The notes under the pieces: model-generated
What the model saw: only the letters and a program-made list of their open reading frames with translations
Database searches by the model: none
What the model was told of the DNA's origin: nothing
Made by a program: the position numbers and the translations under genes
Source: CAMDMI01 sp044359055
Lineage (GTDB): Bacteria; Bacteroidota; Bacteroidia; Cytophagales; Flexibacteraceae
Reading direction: 5' to 3'
Assembly: GCA_044359055.1 (NCBI GenBank)
Contig: JBIKMV010000187.1
Location: 1-5,577 of the forward strand
DNA: 5,577 nucleotides
Shown: positions 1-5,577 of the stretch, piece by piece
How the letters are laid out: the number at the start of each line of letters is the position of its first letter
Numbering within the stretch: position 1 is the stretch's first letter

Positions 1-1401
1 GCCTTTGGCGGTGAGCTCCACCGGAGTATGCCGTATGCCGCCCACCGATTTAAAATAAGTACCTCCGCTGCCCAGGCCAAGTCCCAGCACAGAATGTCCA
101 TATGCCTCGCTTACCCATACACTTGCTGGAATGCCCATACGGGTAAGGACCGAAAACCCCAGCAGACTGCGGGTATCGCAATCGCCTTTAAGGTTGTGAA
201 GAAATTCGTAGGGCGACTGTACTCCGGCAATGATGTCGGGCAGGCAGGGTTTCCCGGCGGCATGATAATCCCGGACAAAAGGCGTCAGAGCCGAGGCCTC
301 CCTGCAGCTGCCCTCATGCACAAGGCAATAGGGAATTTCCTGAATAAAGGTAACGACCATTTCTGCAGTTTGCAGGGAGTTGAGGTTTTTTGATTTTTTT
401 TCGGCCCGAAAATACTCTACCAGAGAATCCAGTTTGGGCATATCCCGGCCTGAAAATTCAGCATATACGGCATGCCAGTAGGCCATGGCTTCTGATACCT
501 GCGGGTTGGCAAAGGGCTGATGCATCCTGCGGGAATCTTCAAACTGCCGGGAGGAGGTGCTGTACTTTGCAAGAAAGGAATGCCGGATGAAATCATACCA
601 CTGAATCCTGTGGTCGGTGAGGTAATCCCAGGGCATGGGCACAAGGGTATCCTGACGGGGATTTAGACGGGGTTTACCGGTCTCGATTTGTCCTTCGCCG
701 GATTCCACAAGGCCGGCTTCTCCTCTTTCCCTGAGCCATACGCCAATCCATCCCAGGAAAATCAAAAAAAGCACCATGTAAAAGGCCCACTTCATCATTT
801 GCCATAGAGAAAGCCAGCAACCCCCTGCCCGCCTTGTAATGCCCGATGCGGTTTGAACTTCCGGCTGCATCAGGAGGTCGGGGATTTCCGGGCTGCGGAC
901 AAAAGTTGGCCCCGCTGAAACCGTAGTGCCACTTGCCGGTACCATTTCCGGGGAAGTATCCGGAAGCACCTTCAGGGGTTCAGCGGGAACTGAAAAAGTA
1001 ATGCGCCCCGATAGTTGTATGAAATCAGGTGCAATTCGTTCAAATCTGGCCTTTCGTATCTGACTGCCGGGAGCCGTTCGTTCTCCGGCCTGACCACTGA
1101 GGACAACCTCTTCCAGATCTTCAGAAAAAGCCCTGCTTTCATCGGCCAGGATAACAATATCGGTGGCCCCATACTGAAAGGTGCGCAAAAGGGATGATTT
1201 TTTCTTTGCCCTGAGCAAAGGAAAATACAGGAAATCTCCCACCTTTTCGGTATCGGCGAGCCTTTCTTCCAGAGGACTCAGATTCCGGATTTCTATTGAA
1301 TCGGGAATCAGGTTCTGAAAAGTATGGGTATGCACCGACTGCCCGTCTGAAATCCGGAACCATGCCCGGTAATCACCTGAAAAATGGCGGTACGCTGTCA
1401 T
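1..1401 (-). CDS. Membrane-anchored transglutaminase-like protein (C-terminus beyond window)
   Basis: The frame starts with ATG at 1401 and stays open for 467 codons to the left edge, so the stop lies outside. Residues 1-145 form a soluble domain I cannot name. Residues 146-190 are a Pro/Ser/Thr-rich linker, and residues 204-223 are a single hydrophobic helix rich in Trp, Leu and Phe. Residues 245-467 carry the enzyme-like part. KGDCDTRSLLG places a candidate nucleophile at Cys408, YGHSVLG a candidate His436, and PVELTAKG follows at 460-467, the order expected of transglutaminase-like folds. The usual third acidic residue could be Glu462, but this is uncertain. Bacterial members of this superfamily are often Cys peptidases or amidases rather than cross-linkers. 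If the N-terminus is cytoplasmic, the Cys-His domain is periplasmic. The start overlaps the upstream OmpA-type gene by 4 nt (ATGA). The coding call is firm; the family call is moderate and the substrate unknown. Confidence 0.85.
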   Translation of the reverse strand, partial: MTAYRHFSGDYRAWFRISDGQSVHTHTFQNLIPDSIEIRNLSPLEERLADTEKVGDFLYFPLLRAKKKSSLLRTFQYGATDIVILADESRAFSEDLEEVVLSGQAGERTAPGSQIRKARFERIAPDFIQLSGRITFSVPAEPLKVLPDTSPEMVPASGTTVSAGPTFVRSPEIPDLLMQPEVQTASGITRRAGGCWLSLWQMMKWAFYMVLFLIFLGWIGVWLRERGEAGLVESGEGQIETGKPRLNPRQDTLVPMPWDYLTDHRIQWYDFIRHSFLAKYSTSSRQFEDSRRMHQPFANPQVSEAMAYWHAVYAEFSGRDMPKLDSLVEYFRAEKKSKNLNSLQTAEMVVTFIQEIPYCLVHEGSCREASALTPFVRDYHAAGKPCLPDIIAGVQSPYEFLHNLKGDCDTRSLLGFSVLTRMGIPASVWVSEAYGHSVLGLGLGSGGTYFKSVGGIRHTPVELTAKG

Positions 1402-1421
1402 GGCCTTTTTCCTTTTTTTTC
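1398..1421 (-). promoter_or_regulatory. ATGA stop-start overlap with upstream A-run
   Basis: The OmpA-type gene ends in TGA (1400-1398) and the transglutaminase-like gene starts with ATG (1401-1399), sharing four bases. Just upstream on the coding strand is GAAAAAAAAGGAAAAAGG, with eight consecutive A bases (1420-1413). The arrangement suits termination-reinitiation coupling. The A-run also gives an in-frame A AAA AAA heptamer (1419-1413), and the downstream gene lies in the -1 frame with no stop codon between. Confidence 0.7.
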
Positions 1422-2591
1422 CGGACCGGGGCTTTCCCCGCTGCCGGTGTTGATCAACTCTACTTCCACCCTACGGTTCAGGGCACGGGCCTCTACCGTC
1501 TGACCCTGCACTTTCGGGGCAGATTCTCCGTAGCCAACTGCCTTGATTCTTTCGGGTGCTATGCCCAAAGAAATGAGGACCGAACGGACGGCTTCAGCCC
1601 TTTCCTGCGACAATCTGCGGTTGGCAGCCTCTTCTCCCACATCATCGGTATGGCCTTTGATGATGGCCTGTATCCCCGGATGGGCATCCATAAAAACAGC
1701 CAGTTCCTGAATGGGGCGGATGGAATAGGGAAGCAGCCTGGCCGAATTGGTGTAAAACTGCACATTCGGTAGCAAAATCACCTCTGTACCCGAAAGCCGG
1801 GAGGAGTCTTCAAACTCTTTTACCTGCATCCCCTCCTTCACATACACGGTATCGCGTACAATGCGTGGGCTGATATGCTGCGCCGATTCCCTGTTGCACG
1901 ACCTGATTAAAAACAACAACAGTGCGAGCAGGGCAAGAAGACTCAGCAGCCCACATCCCAGACCCGAACAACCCCCTGAAAAACAGCCCCCTCCGGTAAA
2001 AAGCGACACCGGATTGCAACCTCCTGCGGGCAGGAGAGGGGACAATCCACCCGGACTTCCGGCACGAGAAAAAAGATTTTCTTTGCGGGAAACGGCCACC
2101 AGCCTCTGCTTTTTTTCCTCTGGGTCAAGCTGCAGCACCCGGCACCAGGCCGTACCGCTGATGCGGCCATGAAACATGCCATCTTTCTGCGCAATAAACT
2201 GCCAGCCCCGATAGGGCTCTCCGGGATTTGAAGGTGGAAACTCCGCATATATTTCGTTGACAAGCTCCGCATAGGGTGCACCGCCTGCAGGTTCAAATTC
2301 AACACAGGCTTCACCTTTTTGAAGCACATGGGGATGAATCCGAAAACCGGAAGAAGCATCCTTTCCTTCAAATTGAACAATGCTCTGCTGCAAGGCAATG
2401 CCATCTTCAGACAGGCGGGAAGCCAGGGCCCTGTTGTAGGTTTCTTCGTTTATTTCCTGCGGGTCGCTGAGGTAGTACCGGGGCTGAAGCACCAGATTGC
2501 CAAAGCGACTAACCTGCCCGCCGGTGGTTTCTTCCACCTGAAACTGAGAGGTCAGCTGACCTTTGAAATACCTGAACCGGGCTTCTTTCAT
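1398..2591 (-). CDS. OmpA-family protein with unknown N-terminal domain and central membrane helix
   Basis: The protein has 397 residues. Residues 1-156 are a soluble domain of unknown type. Residues 178-214 are Gly/Cys-rich, with Cys192, Cys203, Cys208 and Cys213, and lead into a Leu-rich helix at about 212-230. Residues 265-382 are a clear OmpA-like domain: GHTDDVG (313-319), LSQERAEAV (327-335), GYGESAP (353-359) and LNRRVEVEL (371-379). Asp316 and Arg331 match in motif and 15-residue spacing the pair that binds diaminopimelate in Acinetobacter OmpA, so peptidoglycan binding is likely. There is no signal peptide or beta-barrel; the central helix suggests an inner-membrane protein with cytoplasmic N-terminus and periplasmic C-terminus. 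The ATGA overlaps at both ends tie it to its neighbours. The N-terminal 30 residues resemble those of the downstream transglutaminase-like protein. The C-terminal tail, 383-397, is Lys/Gly-rich. Confidence 0.93.
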   Translation of the reverse strand: MKEARFRYFKGQLTSQFQVEETTGGQVSRFGNLVLQPRYYLSDPQEINEETYNRALASRLSEDGIALQQSIVQFEGKDASSGFRIHPHVLQKGEACVEFEPAGGAPYAELVNEIYAEFPPSNPGEPYRGWQFIAQKDGMFHGRISGTAWCRVLQLDPEEKKQRLVAVSRKENLFSRAGSPGGLSPLLPAGGCNPVSLFTGGGCFSGGCSGLGCGLLSLLALLALLLFLIRSCNRESAQHISPRIVRDTVYVKEGMQVKEFEDSSRLSGTEVILLPNVQFYTNSARLLPYSIRPIQELAVFMDAHPGIQAIIKGHTDDVGEEAANRRLSQERAEAVRSVLISLGIAPERIKAVGYGESAPKVQGQTVEARALNRRVEVELINTGSGESPGPEKKGKRP

Positions 2592-2600
2592 CCTTTTTTC
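2588..2600 (-). promoter_or_regulatory. ATGA stop-start overlap between four-helix and OmpA-type genes
   Basis: The coding-strand sequence GAAAAAAGGATGA contains the stop of the four-helix gene (TGA, 2590-2588) and the ATG of the OmpA-type gene (2591-2589). The AAGG purine stretch directly abuts the ATG and is too close to act as a normal ribosome binding site, so reinitiation by ribosomes finishing the upstream gene is the likelier route. Confidence 0.7.
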
Positions 2601-3442
2601 AGGGAATTCAAATAAAGGGCAAAATCCACATGATCACCGAATTGCCTGTCTTTCCGGTTTCGAAAGCGGGTGTTGAAGGGAGGATCTTCGTACGCATTCA
2701 GTTCTTGCGGGCGCAGACTCTGCCCAAACCGTAGCCTCAGTTCCTCTTCGGCTTCCAGGATTTGAGTATGGTAATCTCTTTCCACCATTTCCCGGTGGAT
2801 GCCGGCCAGGCGCAGGTCATATTCGTATGCACTGCCATAGCGGAGGCGGGTTAGCAGTAGCAGGGGAGTAAAAATCCAGATTGCCCAGAGCAAAACCAGC
2901 AGCCGGTAACCGGTACTTTTCCACAATTGTCCGAAAACAAGAAAAGGAAACCGGGCATCCGGCGGGCAGAGGTGGCTTCCTATGCCTGCTGCTTCTATTC
3001 CGGCCAGCAGCTGCATCCGGTGTTCGGACTGAATTTGCTCCGCCTCCCTGTGATAAAATAAGGCTGCACCCGGAAAGGAAACAGAAAGGGCAATGAGGCC
3101 AACAAAAATGAGTCGAAACAAAGAAGAAGCATCCGGAACCAGTCGATTTTGGAGACGGATAAAGGGTCCGGCGGGGGGCACGGATTTTTCGCTCAGGGGC
3201 CGAGTGGTCAGTGTAATCATAGCCAGCCGGTAGAAAGCAAAGTGAATGTAGCCCATAAAAGCCCCCAGAAAAAACACCCCGGAAAGCCCGGAAACAAACA
3301 TTTGCCCGAAATAGGCATCGGCCATGAGCATACTGAGGCTCACCCCCGCAAAAAGCCAAAGGGAAAGTCGGTACAGGCCCTGTTCCCGGGGGCTTGTCTG
3401 TGCCAGAATACCGGAATCGAGTCCGAGCAGAAATTCCTGCAT
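2588..3442 (-). CDS. Four-helix membrane protein, probable divergent DUF4407-like paralogue
   Basis: The protein has 284 residues with hydrophobic helices at about 25-45, 50-71, 109-129 and 179-199, a 50-residue loop between helices 3 and 4, and a charged 85-residue C-terminal tail. I would not call a family from this sequence alone, but it follows the plan of the DUF4407 protein encoded just upstream. Shared marks are FL near the start and SP before helix 1, Gly then Arg eight residues later in helix 2 (G64/R72 versus G100/R108), Arg-Leu at the start of helix 3 with a Ser-x-Pro 14 residues after the Arg (R110/P124 versus R134/P148), and Pro in helix 4 followed by a Tyr-acidic-Tyr (206-208 versus 329-331). 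It lacks the long coiled coil. The start lies 8 nt after the DUF4407 stop, and the FL/SP match supports it. The stop overlaps the OmpA-type start (ATGA). It may pair with the DUF4407 protein in a membrane complex. The coding call is firm; the homology is inference. Confidence 0.88.
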   Translation of the reverse strand: MQEFLLGLDSGILAQTSPREQGLYRLSLWLFAGVSLSMLMADAYFGQMFVSGLSGVFFLGAFMGYIHFAFYRLAMITLTTRPLSEKSVPPAGPFIRLQNRLVPDASSLFRLIFVGLIALSVSFPGAALFYHREAEQIQSEHRMQLLAGIEAAGIGSHLCPPDARFPFLVFGQLWKSTGYRLLVLLWAIWIFTPLLLLTRLRYGSAYEYDLRLAGIHREMVERDYHTQILEAEEELRLRFGQSLRPQELNAYEDPPFNTRFRNRKDRQFGDHVDFALYLNSLKKG

Positions 3443-3450
3443 GGTACAGA

Positions 3451-4710
3451 TCAGGCTTTTTTGTTGCTGCTTTCTTCAAAAAACCGGTCCGGATTGGCAT
3501 CAATTTCCTTCTGCTTGATGCCGGACCATGCACCTATGATTTGCTTACCCAGCATTTCCTGTGCTTTCAGTTGCTCTATCTTTTCTTTCCGGTCGTTTTC
3601 TACCTCCAGGAAGTTTACCTTTTCCATCAGTTTCATTCCATCGCGGCCCTCAAAAACATATTCTTCCTTTACGATGCCGTTCTGCACATACATACGGTAG
3701 TTGTAGTTTTCTACCATATAATCATATGGCCCCTTGTTCATCATCATTTTGAAAAATATAGGCCCCATTTCAATGGACAGAAAGATAAAGGTAAGGGCAA
3801 TGCCGAGCCAGAAGCCGATATCGTGGGCAATGGAAATCCGCTCCAGCAGGCCATCGAGATTTTCAGCCGACTGCTTGTTTTTTACATTCAGTTCTTCTTC
3901 CTGCTCGGCCAGTTTTTTTTCACGGCCCGATTTCAGGTTGCCCAGTTCGGTGGCATGCCGGGCATCGAAATCGGCCAGTACTGCCTTTTTTTCATTGGCT
4001 ATTTCCTGCAATTTCCGGGTAAGGGGACCAATGCCGGCCCCGGCCCCGCTTCTGCCTTCCATCTGATCCCGGACGGCCTGTTGTGCGTTTTTTACTTCAT
4101 CGGCCAATTTTTCCCGGTCGCCCTCCAGTTTTTTAATGTCTTTGTCTATCAGGGCAATTTGTTCCTTGAATTTGGCATAGGTATTCTTGTTAAACAGATC
4201 GAGTTTTTCCTGCTGTTTCTTGCGCAGTTCTACATTGATTTCGGTTTCGATGATTTTCAACTCTAGGGGTTTGGAGATGGTAAGTCCCAGAATCAGGGCA
4301 ATCATCAGCCGGGGAATGGCCTGACCAAATTCTTTCCAGGTGATGTTGTCGGTGCCGTCGCCTTTTCCTGTGGAGGATACAATGAAACGGTCGAGGTTGA
4401 AGATGAGCAAACCCCAGCAAATGCCGAAAAACAGGGTGGCAATGGTCCAGGGGATGGAGTTTACGGTATGCCCGGCAGTGTTGGTGAGGTCGCCGGCCAT
4501 GGCTTTAGGTCCGAAAGCGGTATTGAAAGCAAAGCCTCCCGCAAAGGCGGCAAGCAATCCGGTACTGAAAACAATACCCCCAATGCCGGCATATTTCACC
4601 CGGTCCTGGTAGGGTGAAAGCAAAAGAAAGCGCTGATCGGCGCCGGCGCACCACCAGAGAAATCGGGTAAATGGATTTACGGCATAAGCAGGTTTTTCAA
4701 GAGTTGCCAT
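3451..4710 (-). CDS. DUF4407 domain membrane protein with hairpin coiled coil
   Basis: The protein has 419 residues and bears the hallmarks of the DUF4407 family: FLWWCAGAD (17-25), SPYQDRVKYAGIGG (32-45), GICWGLLIFNLDRFIVSS (96-113) and IPRLMIALILGLTISKPLE (132-150). Helices lie at about 43-63, 87-106, 132-149 and 297-320. Between helices 3 and 4, residues 155-218 and 230-290 are two highly charged Lys/Glu/Gln-rich helical segments separated by a Gly-rich turn (GRSGAGAGIG, 219-228), as expected for an antiparallel hairpin coiled coil. With the basic N-terminus inside, this hairpin falls in the periplasm and the 95-residue C-terminal tail in the cytoplasm. No biochemical role is established for the family as far as I know. 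It starts 3 nt after the upstream stop and ends 8 nt before the next gene. The family call is confident; topology is inference from the positive-inside rule. Confidence 0.95.
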   Translation of the reverse strand: MATLEKPAYAVNPFTRFLWWCAGADQRFLLLSPYQDRVKYAGIGGIVFSTGLLAAFAGGFAFNTAFGPKAMAGDLTNTAGHTVNSIPWTIATLFFGICWGLLIFNLDRFIVSSTGKGDGTDNITWKEFGQAIPRLMIALILGLTISKPLELKIIETEINVELRKKQQEKLDLFNKNTYAKFKEQIALIDKDIKKLEGDREKLADEVKNAQQAVRDQMEGRSGAGAGIGPLTRKLQEIANEKKAVLADFDARHATELGNLKSGREKKLAEQEEELNVKNKQSAENLDGLLERISIAHDIGFWLGIALTFIFLSIEMGPIFFKMMMNKGPYDYMVENYNYRMYVQNGIVKEEYVFEGRDGMKLMEKVNFLEVENDRKEKIEQLKAQEMLGKQIIGAWSGIKQKEIDANPDRFFEESSNKKA

Positions 4711-4713
4711 AGG

Positions 4714-5265
4714 TCAGAGAGCAGAAGTTTGATTTTGATGATGGATTTGAAATGCCCGTAGCTCATTCAGGAGTTTTTCCTGCACCTCTCCGGGCGGTTT
4801 GATATTTTTAAAATGCAGGGCAGGCAGGCAGATTTTTATGTCCTGCTCTGCTCCGAAAACCTGAGGAATCAGGCTGTGGACAGTGGGGGTGGATGGCTGC
4901 ATCTGAGGAAGCGAAGGCTCTGCTTCGGGCTCCCGGACCCGCAGGATTCCGACTTCCATAGGAACAATCATTTTCTCCGGAATGGGGGAGAAGCCCGAAA
5001 AAACAAACAGTCTGATTTCGGGCCTGTGGAAGGCAGCGATATTCTGAAAACGGTCTTTGCCCTTTTTCAGGAACCAGCGCCGGAAGCGATAGGGTCTTTC
5101 TGTCGGGCGGTACCAGGGTTTTTTTTCACCGTTGTGATAATATACCAACACCAGCCATGCACCCGGGAAATCCCAGTGGAGGGTAAATTTTTTTCCATGC
5201 CAGAGCCGGGGCTCCTGAAATTGCCAAAACTTCATCTGCCATGCAAAGAGAACAAAAAAATCCAT
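4714..5265 (-). CDS. Hypothetical protein with beta-rich N-terminal domain and Pro-rich linker
   Basis: I do not recognise a family for this 183-residue protein. It is the first gene of the block and ends 3 nt before the DUF4407 start. Residues 11-110 alternate short hydrophobic and polar stretches (KKFTLHWDFPGAWLVLVYYH at 25-44, EIRLFVFSGF at 83-92, KMIVPMEVGILRV at 98-110), a pattern fitting a small beta-sandwich, possibly Ig-like, and the domain is rich in Trp, Phe, Arg and Lys. Residues 112-137 are a Pro/Ser/Glu-rich linker. Residues 140-176 form a short C-terminal segment ending in a likely helix (EVQEKLLNELRAFQ). No membrane helix or convincing signal peptide is present, so a cytoplasmic location is likely. 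Met11 (ATG at 5235) is an alternative start and would remove the odd hydrophobic MDFFVLFAWQ; neither start has a clear ribosome binding site. Gene order suggests an accessory subunit of the membrane proteins. Confidence 0.75.
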   Translation of the reverse strand: MDFFVLFAWQMKFWQFQEPRLWHGKKFTLHWDFPGAWLVLVYYHNGEKKPWYRPTERPYRFRRWFLKKGKDRFQNIAAFHRPEIRLFVFSGFSPIPEKMIVPMEVGILRVREPEAEPSLPQMQPSTPTVHSLIPQVFGAEQDIKICLPALHFKNIKPPGEVQEKLLNELRAFQIHHQNQTSAL

Positions 5266-5577
5266 GAATCTTCAGTAGAAAGGGATAAAATTTTTTTTGA
5301 ACGCTTGACTGGGTATGAGCAACTGCATAGGTACGGCACCTGAAGGAGTCCACCGAAGGTCAAATCCGAACCGTATATCTATGATGTGGAACCCACCCGA
5401 TTCGGACGGTTTTATTAGGATTAAAATGGAGCGGGGCTCTGCCCCGTTCCGAATATTCTGTGGCCTCCGGCCACATGGAGGAGTAAAAGTTCATTGTCCC
5501 CTTGGGGACAAACTATGGGTAGAACAATTATCCTAAACGGGTAAAAAGTCCCTTTAGGGACGGAATATTAAATGCCC
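5266..5577. other. Intergenic region upstream of the operon, no convincing gene
   Basis: I see no protein with family-like character in these 312 bases on either strand; the open frames here run through palindromic repeats. The part nearest the operon (5266-5300) is AT-rich, with A8/T4 on the coding strand, and should hold the leader. I looked for the Bacteroidota promoter pattern (TTTG, about 20 bases, TAnnTTTG) and for a sigma-70-like pair and found no good match. TCCGAA (5365-5370) and TTCGGA (5401-5406) are a spaced 6-bp inverted repeat, probably by chance. The distal part, 5432-5561, is the hairpin cluster listed separately. Confidence 0.7.
5432..5561. repeat. Cluster of four short GC-rich palindromes
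   Basis: Four perfect stems sit within 130 bases: CGGGGC-TCT-GCCCCG (5432-5446), TGTGGCC-TCC-GGCCACA (5459-5475), TGTCCCC-TT-GGGGACA (5495-5510) and GTCCCT-TT-AGGGAC (5548-5561). The stem sequences differ, but the linkers partly recur: CCGAATATT follows the first and CGGAATATT overlaps the end of the last. The third is followed by AACTATGGGTAGAAC. Differing palindromes with conserved AT-rich tails match short dispersed intergenic repeats that I recall from Bacteroidota genomes; this is memory, not a search. The stems are not followed by clean T-runs, so terminator function is not supported. The cluster may continue past the right edge. Confidence 0.6.

Larger units (their letters stand above)
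1..5265 (-). other. Probable five-gene operon
   Basis: Five genes run in the same direction with spacings of 3 nt, 8 nt, a 4-nt overlap and a 4-nt overlap, and no room for internal promoters or terminators outside coding sequence. The order is unknown beta-rich protein, DUF4407 protein, DUF4407-like four-helix protein, OmpA-type protein, transglutaminase-like protein. The operon is not closed on the left, because the last visible gene runs off the window and more genes may follow. The likely promoter lies in the 312-base gap on the right. Confidence 0.85.

Noticed and set aside
394..401. Eight-A run inside the transglutaminase-like gene as a phase-variation or frameshift site
   Set aside because: A shift there gives only a short truncated frame, and it encodes an ordinary Glu-Lys-Lys stretch. 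Nothing suggests programmed use.
1296..1772. Plus-strand open frame of 158 codons
   Set aside because: It lies antisense to the OmpA-type and transglutaminase-like genes, whose minus-strand frames carry recognisable motifs. Its product has no family-like features.
3394..4266. Plus-strand open frame of 290 codons, Phe-rich
   Set aside because: It is antisense to the DUF4407 coiled-coil region. The Phe-richness simply mirrors the Lys/Glu codons of that region on the other strand.
1..5265. Zorya-type defence operon
   Set aside because: The OmpA-plus-helix protein and a coiled-coil membrane protein recall ZorB and ZorA, but the membrane protein is DUF4407 rather than MotA-like, and no helicase or other ZorC/ZorD-type gene is visible.
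5432..5461. Possible rho-independent terminator at the first GC hairpin, read on either strand
   Set aside because: Only a weak, displaced TTTT lies downstream on the minus strand and none on the plus strand. The hairpin fits better as one of a series of similar palindromes.
5315..5536. Plus-strand open frame of 73 codons in the intergenic region
   Set aside because: It runs through the palindrome cluster and its product shows no protein-like pattern.
5266..5577. CRISPR array
   Set aside because: The palindromes differ in sequence and spacing (27, 36 and 53 bases between starts), with no identical direct repeats.

Overview
The window looks like a Bacteroidota chromosome segment. The reasons are a DUF4407 protein of the type common in that phylum, no Shine-Dalgarno-like purine box at a normal distance before any start codon, GC content near 50%, and a cluster of short palindromic intergenic repeats of a kind I recall from Bacteroidota. 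No genus can be named from the sequence alone.

All genes lie on the minus strand and form one very compact block of five genes, read from right to left. First comes a 183-aa protein of unknown function with a Pro-rich linker (4714-5265). Next is a 419-aa DUF4407 membrane protein with a long hairpin coiled coil (3451-4710), then a 284-aa four-helix membrane protein that appears to be a shortened, divergent DUF4407 relative (2588-3442). Then comes a 397-aa protein with an unknown N-terminal domain, one membrane helix and a C-terminal OmpA-like peptidoglycan-binding domain (1398-2591). Last is a protein with a related N-terminal domain, one membrane helix and a transglutaminase-like domain carrying Cys and His motifs (1-1401). 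That last frame stays open to the left edge, so its C-terminus is missing. Spacings are 3 nt, 8 nt, a 4-nt ATGA overlap and another 4-nt ATGA overlap, so co-transcription and translational coupling are very likely.

Taken together, the genes suggest an inner-membrane assembly. Two DUF4407-type membrane subunits, one with a predicted periplasmic stalk, would combine with a peptidoglycan anchor and a periplasmic Cys-His enzyme; the last two appear to share a cytoplasmic domain. I do not recognise this as a named system, and its function is not stated by the sequence.

The remaining 312 bases (5266-5577) hold no convincing gene. They contain the presumed leader and promoter region of the operon, plus four GC-rich hairpins between 5432 and 5561 separated by short AT-rich linkers.
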